Positions 13,090 to 21,500 of a stretch of 42,588 nucleotides of DNA are shown in pieces. Below the pieces are notes generated by a model that was not told the origin of the DNA, ran no database searches, and was given only the letters and a program-made list of their open reading frames with translations. The stretch is from a virus: the IMG/VR virus record IMGVR_UViG_3300024054_000027, positions 1 through 42,588 of that record; one strand, written 5' to 3'. Each line of letters begins with the position of its first letter. Position 1 is the first letter of the stretch. Both the position numbers and the translations under genes were made by a program.

Positions 13090-14252
13090 TAGCGCACCCT
13101 CATATAAAACACAGCATTAAAATATACAGGTAACGTTGCAATAGCCGTCCCAGTTGTTGTATTGTTTCCAACCGCACCAGACAGTGTTACAGTTGCAGTC
13201 GCAGATGGTACTCCAGTTGCCCCAGTTCCATCAGCTCCAGTTGCTCCAGTTCCTTCTGCCGCCGTTGACCCAGTAACCGCCCCAGTGCCCCCACTACCTG
13301 TTGCGCCTGGAGTAGTTGAGTCTGATGTTCCAGTGTGCGTATGACTTGGTCCTGTATGAGTGTGACTTGGGCCCGCATGAGTATGAGATGACTCACTTCC
13401 GGTGCTTCCTGCCCCATTTGATGTATAATATTGAACACTTCCTCCAGCAACAATTATATTACAAGCGTTACTAACTGTCTCTCCATACGTACTTCTTTGA
13501 AAAACATATTCAATTGTTCCACCGCTTAAATAAAATCCAACACGACCAGTGTCATTATCATAATAAGCCGTATAGAATTGCAAAGTTCCAGCACCATGAG
13601 AATGGCTAGACCCAGCTCCAGTGCTAGCAGTTCCGCTTGATCCTGTTGCGCCTGTACCACTTGCTCCTGTCGTAAAAGCATGAGTATGTGCAGCTGAAGT
13701 ATGCGTATGACTTGGCCCCGCTAATGTGCCTGCTGCGTGAGTATGGCTAGGACCAGTATGTGTGTGGCTAGGACCAGTATGCGTGTGTGTGGCTGATCCA
13801 AAGGAAGTCGTTCCTCCTAACGCAAAAGTATCTGCGTGGGTGTGAACAGGGAGGTTATTGGCTCCAATCGTTACTGTATCTGCCCCACCACTTGCTGCTC
13901 CACTTGTCCAAGCTACGCTATTTCCCCTAATAAACGCGCCAGCACTTATATTGGGCATTGTTGCAGAAATAGTGGGAGAAACAACACCCTGTGCGGCTGG
14001 AGTCGTTCCATCACATCGCGCAAATCCCTTTGCCACCAAATTAGCATGAGTATCTGCTCCAGCAATTCCTATTGCCATAGGAATATATGCCCCAACTGGC
14101 AAAAACCCTCCCAAAGTTGCACTAGCCATAAAATTTCCGACCGTAATCCGCATAGTTTCTGCCGTACCAGTAGGGTCATTAACTATTACTAAATAATCGT
14201 CTGATGTTGCCGCCGCTAAGTTATTTAACGCTGATATTTTTTGATCTGCCAA
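13089..14252 (-). CDS. Tail-collar type receptor-binding protein
   Basis: 387 residues. Starts at TTG after GGAGGAG. The N-terminus (ISALNNLAAATSDDYLVIVN) is a typical structural-protein attachment motif. The middle (FLPVGAYIPMAIG...GFARCDGTT) is the phage tail collar domain. Many THTGPSHTHTGPSHTHT stretches (about residues 155-195 and again 288-310) are His-rich and resemble the metal-binding needle of short tail fibres. The C-terminus is small-residue-rich and ends NAVFYMRVR. It is inserted between the two halves of the nozzle protein. Confidence 0.72.
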   Translation of the reverse strand: MADQKISALNNLAAATSDDYLVIVNDPTGTAETMRITVGNFMASATLGGFLPVGAYIPMAIGIAGADTHANLVAKGFARCDGTTPAAQGVVSPTISATMPNISAGAFIRGNSVAWTSGAASGGADTVTIGANNLPVHTHADTFALGGTTSFGSATHTHTGPSHTHTGPSHTHAAGTLAGPSHTHTSAAHTHAFTTGASGTGATGSSGTASTGAGSSHSHGAGTLQFYTAYYDNDTGRVGFYLSGGTIEYVFQRSTYGETVSNACNIIVAGGSVQYYTSNGAGSTGSESSHTHAGPSHTHTGPSHTHTGTSDSTTPGATGSGGTGAVTGSTAAEGTGATGADGTGATGVPSATATVTLSGAVGNNTTTGTAIATLPVYFNAVFYMRVR

Positions 14253-14264
14253 GTTATTCTCCTC

Positions 14265-15095
14265 CTATATTAAAATTCCGCCACCATCTTCCAGTAAAAT
14301 CTTGTCTCCATCTTCTTTTAGCAGATAGTAACCAGTTTCACCAGAAGAAAAAAATAGCCGATCGTTCCAAATCTTAAAAAATCGCCCCTTATTAAGAAAG
14401 TCCTGAGCCTCTTGAGATGTCCCTGCACCACCAGCGCCAGTCCCTTCTAAGAAAACAGTTGTAAGTTGCAACGCCGTATCACTGCTTACGCTATCAACTT
14501 CATACCAGGGCTCTGTTGAACTTCTTCTAATCCATGACCCAGCCGCTAACTCTGTGGTAAAAGAAGAGGCAGCGCCTGTTACGTTAGTGCTATCAGTAGT
14601 AAAAGTTAATGTCCCAGTAATTGCAACTGGCGTTCTTCCTTTGTCTTTTAGGTTTGTACTGGTTGTCCAGTTGGCTTTCCATTTTTGTCCATATTCAGCC
14701 CCATTGGTAAAATAAAGGGTATCTCTAGCTAAAAACGTTTCAAAATCAAATGGATTTTTTTGATTAAACCCACTTCTTATTGTTGTCCAAGCATCAAGCG
14801 TTGAATTATAATATCTTACTGTCCCATCAGAAAATGCCTGAATGTAACGATATAAACCACTGGAACTAAATAAAGCAGGCGCAAAAAGATATAATCCTCT
14901 GCTTATATTAGTTGAAACAGTTGTTCCAAACTGCAATCTATCTGGGAACTTAGTAAGCATCCCATGAAAAATAGATGTGGCATTAGAGTCTACTGTTGCA
15001 TCATAATTGTCGCATTGAATAACGCCACCAGTAGTTGCTCCATAGGCATTTGTTATTCCCTTAAAATTTGTAACATCATAAATTAAAGATGCCAT
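14265..15095 (-). CDS. Tail nozzle/stabilisation protein, N-terminal half
   Basis: 276 residues. Contains FPDRLQFGTTVSTNISRGLYLF, a propeller strand pattern, a bacterial Ig-like insertion (TGTLTFTTDSTNVTGAASSF) and FFKIWNDRLFFSSGETG, the sequence that normally leads into the RIYW segment found at the start of 11856-12854. Here it ends instead with YLLKEDGDKILLEDGGGILI, a short repeat tail seen in other phage proteins. So one ancestral gene appears divided in two. Confidence 0.6.
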   Translation of the reverse strand: MASLIYDVTNFKGITNAYGATTGGVIQCDNYDATVDSNATSIFHGMLTKFPDRLQFGTTVSTNISRGLYLFAPALFSSSGLYRYIQAFSDGTVRYYNSTLDAWTTIRSGFNQKNPFDFETFLARDTLYFTNGAEYGQKWKANWTTSTNLKDKGRTPVAITGTLTFTTDSTNVTGAASSFTTELAAGSWIRRSSTEPWYEVDSVSSDTALQLTTVFLEGTGAGGAGTSQEAQDFLNKGRFFKIWNDRLFFSSGETGYYLLKEDGDKILLEDGGGILI

Positions 15096-15103
15096 AATTA
15101 CCT

Positions 15104-15556
15104 CTAATTATTACTATTGCTTATTTGTAACCAAGCTCCGACCGTTGTCGAATAGATTAACTCCAGCGTATCCCCCGCACCCAATGTCTTGCTTGCTCCA
15201 CCGGATAATTGCAACGTTGATCCAGACAATGCGCTTTCGTCTTGGAATGTAACTGTATTTGCATCGCTTGTCCCTATTATTAAAATCCGCTCTCCCGCAT
15301 ATCCTTCTGTAATCGTGGGAGTAGCTGTTAAAGTGATTGCACCACCGTTTCCTACAACCTCCACAACACTAACCGTATGGTTCAACTTTGTTCCAGCGCT
15401 TAACTCTTGCAATGTTGACATGGGCGCAAATTGATCCTGAATGTTCTTAAAATTAAAATTGCTGTTATTAACAATGTTGGTGTTTATTTGTGTTACCAAT
15501 TCCGGCACTGCTTTGGCTGACACCGGACTAATTATATTGTTAATAATTTTAGGCAT
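15104..15556 (-). CDS. Structural protein with small beta domain (150 aa)
   Basis: The second half (VVGNGGAITLTATPTI, GERILIIGTSDANTVTFQDE, LGAGDTLELIYS) is a beta domain common in phage decoration and fibre proteins. The N-terminus is helical (ELVTQINTNIVNNSNF). It lies between the neck protein and the nozzle. Probably a virion surface or tail component. Confidence 0.6.
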   Translation of the reverse strand: MPKIINNIISPVSAKAVPELVTQINTNIVNNSNFNFKNIQDQFAPMSTLQELSAGTKLNHTVSVVEVVGNGGAITLTATPTITEGYAGERILIIGTSDANTVTFQDESALSGSTLQLSGGASKTLGAGDTLELIYSTTVGAWLQISNSNN

Positions 15557-16491
15557 TAAGTAAAATCTCCTGGGTATGAAATATCTTCATAACCAAATCT
15601 TAAATCATCGTCTTCTCCAACAAAACTCATATCCTTAATTTCTTGCGACAGTTTCTCGTTCTTAGCATCCCAAGTTAAATACTTCTGATCCCCTTGAATA
15701 AATAAAAGTTCTGATGTAACCGACGCCAAGAAATTTTCAATCATTTCGCTTGGCAGAGGCAACGCGTCTTCTGCATAACTTAAATTCCAGGGAACAACCT
15801 GTGCGGTATAAGGAATGGTATATGCAGCATCTGGTATTTTGTATAACAATATTTCCCAGTGTTCCTTTTGCTTTTCTCCTGGCAGTAAAGAAATATTTGT
15901 TACTACGCCAGCATTAGAAGTAGCGGTTATTGTCCCGTTAGTTGTGTCTTTGCTAATTGAAAGCAAAGATGAATAAGTGTTAGAAGTAACAACGGCAACC
16001 GCACCAGTTAAAAGTAATCTTTCAGTTAATAATGTTCCAGCCGCATTGTAGCCTTTTACCACGACATAATAGGTGGTAATATCAGCAACTGATGAAGAGA
16101 CAATCGAGATTGTAGAAGCAGCTGTCGGCTGAGTAGTAACTCTAACTTTTCTCATTGGCACATAAGTATCTGGCAACCCAGAATCATCAGTTACTGTAAT
16201 GTTAGGATGTTGTTTCTCAAAATCCTTTCTTGCCATGAAGTCTAATTTATTAGGTGACGTTGTTTCCCTAAAGTTGATTGAGCGCAATACTCTTGAATCC
16301 AACCTATATAATGATTGCCCAGAAACAGTGGTTAAAGAAAAATTCTCTCGTTCGCTTTCAAGATTTGTTGTTAAAAACAGTCGTTGAAGCTGATTATTAA
16401 CAGAAGATAACATCCTCGCAAGGTCAGTGCTATTAGAAACATCCAACGAACAGCGTCTTGCTAATTCAGTATAAACATCATTTAATATCAT
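15556..16491 (-). CDS. Tail tubular / head-tail adaptor-like protein
   Basis: 311 residues. It starts with helices (VYTELARRCSLDVSNSTDLARMLSSVNNQLQRLF) and ends with EMIENFLASVTSELLFIQGD and KNEKLSQEIKD, the layout of podovirus adaptor proteins that bind the portal. A beta domain about residues 100-200 looks inserted. The role is inferred from fold-like pattern and order (portal, capsid, fibres, adaptor, nozzle). Confidence 0.55.
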   Translation of the reverse strand: MILNDVYTELARRCSLDVSNSTDLARMLSSVNNQLQRLFLTTNLESERENFSLTTVSGQSLYRLDSRVLRSINFRETTSPNKLDFMARKDFEKQHPNITVTDDSGLPDTYVPMRKVRVTTQPTAASTISIVSSSVADITTYYVVVKGYNAAGTLLTERLLLTGAVAVVTSNTYSSLLSISKDTTNGTITATSNAGVVTNISLLPGEKQKEHWEILLYKIPDAAYTIPYTAQVVPWNLSYAEDALPLPSEMIENFLASVTSELLFIQGDQKYLTWDAKNEKLSQEIKDMSFVGEDDDLRFGYEDISYPGDFT

Positions 16492-17912
16492 TATCTTGCA
16501 CCACCAATAATATATGCGTTAACCTTATCGCTCCCATCATTTAACGCAATTGCAAATCCATCTGTCCCTTTTTCTGCTTTTTTTGCGACAGAAGATAAAC
16601 AGAGAATATCGCCTTTTTTTACTTCTCCCTCAACACAAATAACTGCTTTCCCTTCTTCACAAACTACGATGTCTGATTGGTCCATTCCTCCAATTGCAAC
16701 CACACCACCAAAAACCTTATTATCAATTAAGTTAGAGACTGTAACAGATTGACAATCCTCGTCATTGTAATCAACAACAACAACATCACCGATTTCCAAT
16801 TTGTCTCCAGCATTGTTTTTAACCGCCTTAAAAGCGCCTGTTCCTTTTTCTTTTATAAAAGTGTTTGCAACAATTAAGTCTTTGCCGGTTATTTTTGTTC
16901 CAACTATTTCTTTTGGGGTAGCCACACCTAGATCAACCGCATCAATTTCCCCACCAATAATTCTTGTAGAAGTTATTATGCCAGTATCAAGACAATTCGC
17001 ATCACCAGCTTCCCAATCACCAGCAATAAACTTATAACTTGAATAGACAAACCAATTAAAGCCATCGCAATAAAGATTAACTGCTTGTCCATTGGCACGT
17101 ATTTCTATTGAGCGTTTGCCGTCAATCCTATCAGCTCCTTCAGCTTCAATTACAATGCTGTTCCTGCTGGCTGATAATCCAGCATCTTTAACGACTAAAA
17201 TTCTTCCCTTTTCTAACTGGTTTGATAGTAATTTTATTTTGACTTTATTTGTAGCCGTATAAATAACATTCAAAATATAGTCATCATGTCTCAAATCGTA
17301 TTCGGCATTATTTACGTCAGTTATCTTTACAACTTGCTTGCCTTTTGACGATAGGTTAGTAAAGTTCCCAGGAGCGATATCGTTTTTCCCAATCTCGCCA
17401 TCTAAATCGCCAACAAATCTATTTTTGGCCACAACAATGGTTCCAACAATTGTAGCTGGTTTTCCATCTCCTATTGTCCCATTAAGATTCCCCTTAAATT
17501 CTGTCGCTGTTAAAATACCGGAATTTGGGTTAAATGATAATTTGTCCTTAGAAACAAAAGCCTGGGTATTGCCATCGCTATTATTTACCCACACAGGGAA
17601 AACATCTTTATCCAATGTAGGATCATTGGCGATGTTTACAGGAAGGGTTGCTTCTTTACTACCGTCAAATTCAACCCCATTTACCAAGACTGGTTTTTCT
17701 AGTTTTGAAGCAGTTGAAGCATTACCGATAAATTTTCCTGTTAATGTCCCTTCTAGGTTTCCCTTAAAGCCTTCTTTTGCTTCAATCTTTGTGCCAACAA
17801 TTGTGCTTGGGTTTTTGTTGCCTATGGGAGTGTTTTCTATCGCTTCTCCCTTGGTCAAGAAATTGCTTGTATCTATGTCGTCTTTTAATAAGACTACTTT
17901 ACGACTGGGCAT
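16491..17912 (-). CDS. Tail fibre protein (473 aa)
   Basis: Contains repeats of the form G(T)xIxAKxxFKGxLxGxLxGxxxGNAS (about residues 40-65), then EFKGNLNGTIGDG and RFVGDLDGEIG, typical of elongated phage fibre shafts. The C-terminal 150 residues are a compact beta domain (EIGDVVVVDY, GGVVAIGG, VEGEVKKGDILCLSS) like a fibre tip domain. No depolymerase motif seen. Likely receptor binding or virion surface. Confidence 0.6.
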   Translation of the reverse strand: MPSRKVVLLKDDIDTSNFLTKGEAIENTPIGNKNPSTIVGTKIEAKEGFKGNLEGTLTGKFIGNASTASKLEKPVLVNGVEFDGSKEATLPVNIANDPTLDKDVFPVWVNNSDGNTQAFVSKDKLSFNPNSGILTATEFKGNLNGTIGDGKPATIVGTIVVAKNRFVGDLDGEIGKNDIAPGNFTNLSSKGKQVVKITDVNNAEYDLRHDDYILNVIYTATNKVKIKLLSNQLEKGRILVVKDAGLSASRNSIVIEAEGADRIDGKRSIEIRANGQAVNLYCDGFNWFVYSSYKFIAGDWEAGDANCLDTGIITSTRIIGGEIDAVDLGVATPKEIVGTKITGKDLIVANTFIKEKGTGAFKAVKNNAGDKLEIGDVVVVDYNDEDCQSVTVSNLIDNKVFGGVVAIGGMDQSDIVVCEEGKAVICVEGEVKKGDILCLSSVAKKAEKGTDGFAIALNDGSDKVNAYIIGGAR

Positions 17913-17926
17913 TTAATTCCCCCCTT

Positions 17927-18181
17927 CTATAACACTTTCCAGTTTACGCCGACTTCTGCTTGTGTTCCGGAAACTGTATTTTTCACGCAGAGTAATTCTG
18001 CCCCAATTTCAACGGGCGTCCCTTCTGTTCCTCCAATTTTTCCTGCCTTTGAAATTAAGAACATATCTCCCATATTTGCTTCAGGATAATTAGGATTGCT
18101 TGAGCAATCAATAAAATCCTTATAGCCTGGAGATGGAGCAGGGACAAATCCGCCTAATCTTGATGATCTTGTTACTGCCAT
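17927..18181 (-). CDS. Short fibre-associated protein (84 aa)
   Basis: Begins MAVTRSSRLGGF, nearly the same as the start of the 611-residue fibre at 21501-23336, so the two share a virion attachment peptide. The rest (GDMFLISKAGKIGG, GAELLCVKNTVSG) is a small beta domain known from phage fibre tips. Probably a virion component. Confidence 0.55.
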   Translation of the reverse strand: MAVTRSSRLGGFVPAPSPGYKDFIDCSSNPNYPEANMGDMFLISKAGKIGGTEGTPVEIGAELLCVKNTVSGTQAEVGVNWKVL

Positions 18182-18195
18182 GTTTTACTCCTTTT

Positions 18196-18387
18196 TTAAG
18201 CTAACTTTTCTATCTCTGCTAAAAACGCTTGCTTTTCCTTAATATAATCTTGAAAATGTTTTATTATCTTTTGAGACTCTTCAATTTCTCTGTTCAAAAG
18301 ATTTATCATCATAATTTTCTCATCAGTATTAAAACATATTGTTTTAGGAACCCCATCAATTATGCACTCAATGTTGTGTAGCGCCAT
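18196..18387 (-). CDS. Small coiled-coil protein (63 aa)
   Basis: N-terminal strand pair then a long helix (MINLLNREIEESQKIIKHFQDYIKEKQAFLAEIE). Located among fibre genes; could be a chaperone or trimerisation factor. No family recognised. Confidence 0.5.
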   Translation of the reverse strand: MALHNIECIIDGVPKTICFNTDEKIMMINLLNREIEESQKIIKHFQDYIKEKQAFLAEIEKLA

Positions 18388-18399
18388 TATTATTCTCCT

Positions 18400-19329
18400 T
18401 TATGGAGCCGTTGCCCCATCCCATTCAAACACTAATGTTTTATAGGAAGCTGACGAGTTTTTGAAAAACGCATAATCACGACTATTCATTGTTCCTTTCC
18501 CTATACCTGTAATGCTCGATGCTCCAACCCAAACCCCAATTAACCTACCAAAGTAGCCATAGTTTGCCACATTATTACTTCCAACTTGAACAGGGGTTAA
18601 ACGAAATTCACTGGCATTATTGTCATACGAATAATCGTATTGGTGCATATCATAAGTTATATATAAGCCAACAGAAGCGAGAGCAATTTCAGTCGTGTCA
18701 TCACTTTTTGCAATTCGCCTATAATTATCAGCCCCCACGTCAAAAACATAATTTGGGTAAGTAGTTATTACCATAGGGTGAGTTTCTCCAGTATGAGTTG
18801 AACCAGAAGCAAGATTGCCGCAATACATCCATGCATAATTAGGGTGCTGCTCACAAATTATTTTGAAATGGTCTTCATCAGCAATCAAACTATAATTAGC
18901 CATCGAGGCAAAACAACTAATATCTTTATAAGCAATAATTGGATTATTCCAGTTCCCTGCGGCGGTCATGTCGGGGTCATCATTGCCCGTATCAAAACCA
19001 CTAAAGGGGGCTGCGATGACTCTAAAATATTGAGAACTTTGTAATTCTAAACCGACCTGAAACGTTCTCGCCCCATTATTGGCAAGAATAATATAGTCTC
19101 CTCCTACAAGAGTTCCTGTTCTCCATCCATTATCCGCGGCTAAACTATCCATATCCGTTGGGTCAGCAGGAATTTCATGTGGAGCTACTGCTGCGCTAGA
19201 ATACGTATCAACAATCGTCCAACCTGGGCCAGTATGTCCTGCTAAATCATCTATCAAAAACCTCGCCATATCTGGCAAATAAAGAGCCCCTGTCCCGTAA
19301 GCTTGAGCAACATAAAAACTTGAAGCCAT
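18400..19329 (-). CDS. Phage virion protein (309 aa)
   Basis: Begins SSFYVAQAYGTGALYLPDMARFLIDDL and GHTGPGWTIVDTYSS, and has GWRTGTLVGGDYIIL and ending strands, all beta-rich without enzyme motifs. Lies in the fibre/spike cluster. Probably a virion surface or tail protein; no family named. Confidence 0.55.
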   Translation of the reverse strand: MASSFYVAQAYGTGALYLPDMARFLIDDLAGHTGPGWTIVDTYSSAAVAPHEIPADPTDMDSLAADNGWRTGTLVGGDYIILANNGARTFQVGLELQSSQYFRVIAAPFSGFDTGNDDPDMTAAGNWNNPIIAYKDISCFASMANYSLIADEDHFKIICEQHPNYAWMYCGNLASGSTHTGETHPMVITTYPNYVFDVGADNYRRIAKSDDTTEIALASVGLYITYDMHQYDYSYDNNASEFRLTPVQVGSNNVANYGYFGRLIGVWVGASSITGIGKGTMNSRDYAFFKNSSASYKTLVFEWDGATAP

Positions 19330-19351
19330 TTTGTTTTCCTCCTTTTACTTT

Positions 19352-19501
19352 TTATGGGTCAACGGTTCCAACAACCGTATGTTCGCCTGCTTCGTCGAAA
19401 TTATCTTTATCATCGTCAATACCGCAAGCCGTATGTTCGCCTGCTTCTCCAAATGCCCTTATGTCACTTAACCCACCGGCGTTAGTCCAAGTTCCTGGCA
19501 T
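19352..19501 (-). CDS. Small repeat protein (49 aa)
   Basis: ATG at 19501 follows AAGGAGG. It contains a duplicated unit EAGEHTxxG (FGEAGEHTACG and FDEAGEHTVVG), also visible as a DNA repeat of about 21 bases. It lies between two large virion genes with close spacing, so it is probably translated. Function unknown. Confidence 0.5.
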   Translation of the reverse strand: MPGTWTNAGGLSDIRAFGEAGEHTACGIDDDKDNFDEAGEHTVVGTVDP

Positions 19502-19512
19502 TTTCCACCTCC

Positions 19513-21486
19513 TTATGAATCAAATGTCCAGGCTCCATCTAAGCTTGTAACAATCCATTGCGTACTATCAATAGCTGATATTTTTATAACATTGCCCACT
19601 GTCATACTTCTAAAATATCCGCCAGCTACAGACTCTTGTGCCAAATATCTTGCGGTATCGCCTGCTGCTAAATTCACCCTCAAATAAGAAGCATGAGTTA
19701 CAATAAAAGTGTATTCCAGCCCTGCCGCAGCATCAGGCAACGCAATCGTTGTTGCGGCTGAATTTATAATGATTGACTTAGTTTCTGGCTCTGTAAGAGT
19801 AACCGCGCCAGAAACGCTCCTGATGGTATCTATTTTCTTGCCATAAGTAAAACCAGTTGATTGGTCTATGACTAACCCACCAGCATCATTTATTTGAAAA
19901 GTTCCTGTCCCTAACAATCTAGTGCTGTTAAAATAGATAGTAGCATCGCCAAAGAGTCGTGCAATCATAGTGTTCCCTGTTCCGCTATCGAAAGGAATGT
20001 TTATTTTTGCCCCACCATAACCATAAACAGCCCAAGCGCAATTATTTATTCTGGTGGCATAATTGGCATTGCCTGCGCCTTTAATTGTCCCACCATTAAC
20101 GCCTTTTACCCCATAAGCACTCATTGCATTTATTAAGTTCCCATAGGAATACACATAATTGGTTGAATCGTTTTCTATCCCCGAAACTCCATTAACAAGT
20201 ACATTCCAGCGACACAATACTTGTTGACCATAAAGACAACTAACAGTTGCATTTGACCAGTTTCCGCTACAATAGCAGCCATCAACATTCATTTTCCCAC
20301 CTGGATAATTCATTACAGCTGCATATCCAACCGTATCATAAGCAAAACTACATCCTTGAATCCAAACTTGCCCCAAGTTATAAACGGAAAAATATTGACG
20401 AGTAAAATGAATATTTTGGACATGAGTATCTAATGATGCTGGAGTAAAATTGCTTAAACCAAAAGCAAAAAGTGTTCCATCTCCTCTAATGATAGTGGTA
20501 TTTTCAACAATTCTATAATGTGTTGCATTGCTAAAAGCCGAGCTAAGATAAGGTAGTTGTAATGTGTCATCAGTATTGCTGAATATTGGGTAATAATTTG
20601 ACCACCAGTAATAAGTTCCGAGGTCTAAGTAATTAGGACCAGCTAAAAGCTCAACAAATTTACCAGCATGGTTTTGGCCCGCAAAAGCTCCAACGTCGGT
20701 AATACTACCGTATGTCCCACTATCTGCTGTTTGTTCTGCCAATAACTGTGTTGTTTCTCCTCGAATAAACAAATAAGTTTGGAGTTCAGGAGAGGTTGAA
20801 GTTTTTTTCACTACAAGGTCTTCATTATATGTGCCAGACGCAACATTTATAATAATGTCGTATTCAATATGTTCTGGTAACTGGTCTATTGCGTGTTGGA
20901 TTGTTGCCCAGGGATTACCAGCGCTTCCGTCTCCAGTTACATCTGAACCAGTAGCACCATTAACATAAAATGTCAAAGTGCTATCTGATTTTCTTATCAT
21001 CGAGTTTTCTAATGTTGCACCAGTATATCTACTACCGACGATATGTAATGGAGTAACCTTTGTGCCAATGCCGTTTTGCAGGAATAGGATACCGCCTTTA
21101 TAATCGAACACCCAATCTACAGCATCGGTGGGGAATATTTCGTTTCCCAAACCTCCTGCTCCATTATCTTCATATACTCGGATATTAGCATAGCCATGTT
21201 GTGAGCCCAGCCAATTAGGAATAATTGCCGATGCAGGATTCCCAGGAACTGTACAAGCAAGCCATGTTCTACTACTTCCAACAGTAGGATCAGCGGTCAT
21301 AGTTTGATTAGCTACTGCCGTAACATTTCCTGTTATTGCAAAAGGCTCTCCCATAATTTCGCTTGTATGGAAATGAACATTAGAGTTTCTGCTTTCCTCA
21401 TAAATAGCTTTAGTGTTACTGGTATTTGCTTTGCCAGATAATCTTTTATAAGATAAGTTAAGTTTAGTTGTGTCGCTTAATGCCAT
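19513..21486 (-). CDS. Beta-helix tailspike or fibre protein (657 aa)
   Basis: N-terminus MALSDTTKLNLSYKRLSGKANTSNTKAIYEE is a conserved attachment region I recall from environmental phage tail proteins. From about residue 165 (GSDVTGDGSAGNPWATIQHAIDQLP) it follows the pectate-lyase-like right-handed beta-helix pattern, typical of tailspikes with polysaccharide-binding or -cleaving activity. Catalytic residues cannot be located by eye. The C-terminal 90 residues form a beta cap like other phage decoration domains. Confidence 0.65.
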   Translation of the reverse strand: MALSDTTKLNLSYKRLSGKANTSNTKAIYEESRNSNVHFHTSEIMGEPFAITGNVTAVANQTMTADPTVGSSRTWLACTVPGNPASAIIPNWLGSQHGYANIRVYEDNGAGGLGNEIFPTDAVDWVFDYKGGILFLQNGIGTKVTPLHIVGSRYTGATLENSMIRKSDSTLTFYVNGATGSDVTGDGSAGNPWATIQHAIDQLPEHIEYDIIINVASGTYNEDLVVKKTSTSPELQTYLFIRGETTQLLAEQTADSGTYGSITDVGAFAGQNHAGKFVELLAGPNYLDLGTYYWWSNYYPIFSNTDDTLQLPYLSSAFSNATHYRIVENTTIIRGDGTLFAFGLSNFTPASLDTHVQNIHFTRQYFSVYNLGQVWIQGCSFAYDTVGYAAVMNYPGGKMNVDGCYCSGNWSNATVSCLYGQQVLCRWNVLVNGVSGIENDSTNYVYSYGNLINAMSAYGVKGVNGGTIKGAGNANYATRINNCAWAVYGYGGAKINIPFDSGTGNTMIARLFGDATIYFNSTRLLGTGTFQINDAGGLVIDQSTGFTYGKKIDTIRSVSGAVTLTEPETKSIIINSAATTIALPDAAAGLEYTFIVTHASYLRVNLAAGDTARYLAQESVAGGYFRSMTVGNVIKISAIDSTQWIVTSLDGAWTFDS

Positions 21487-21500
21487 TCTTGTCCGCCTCC

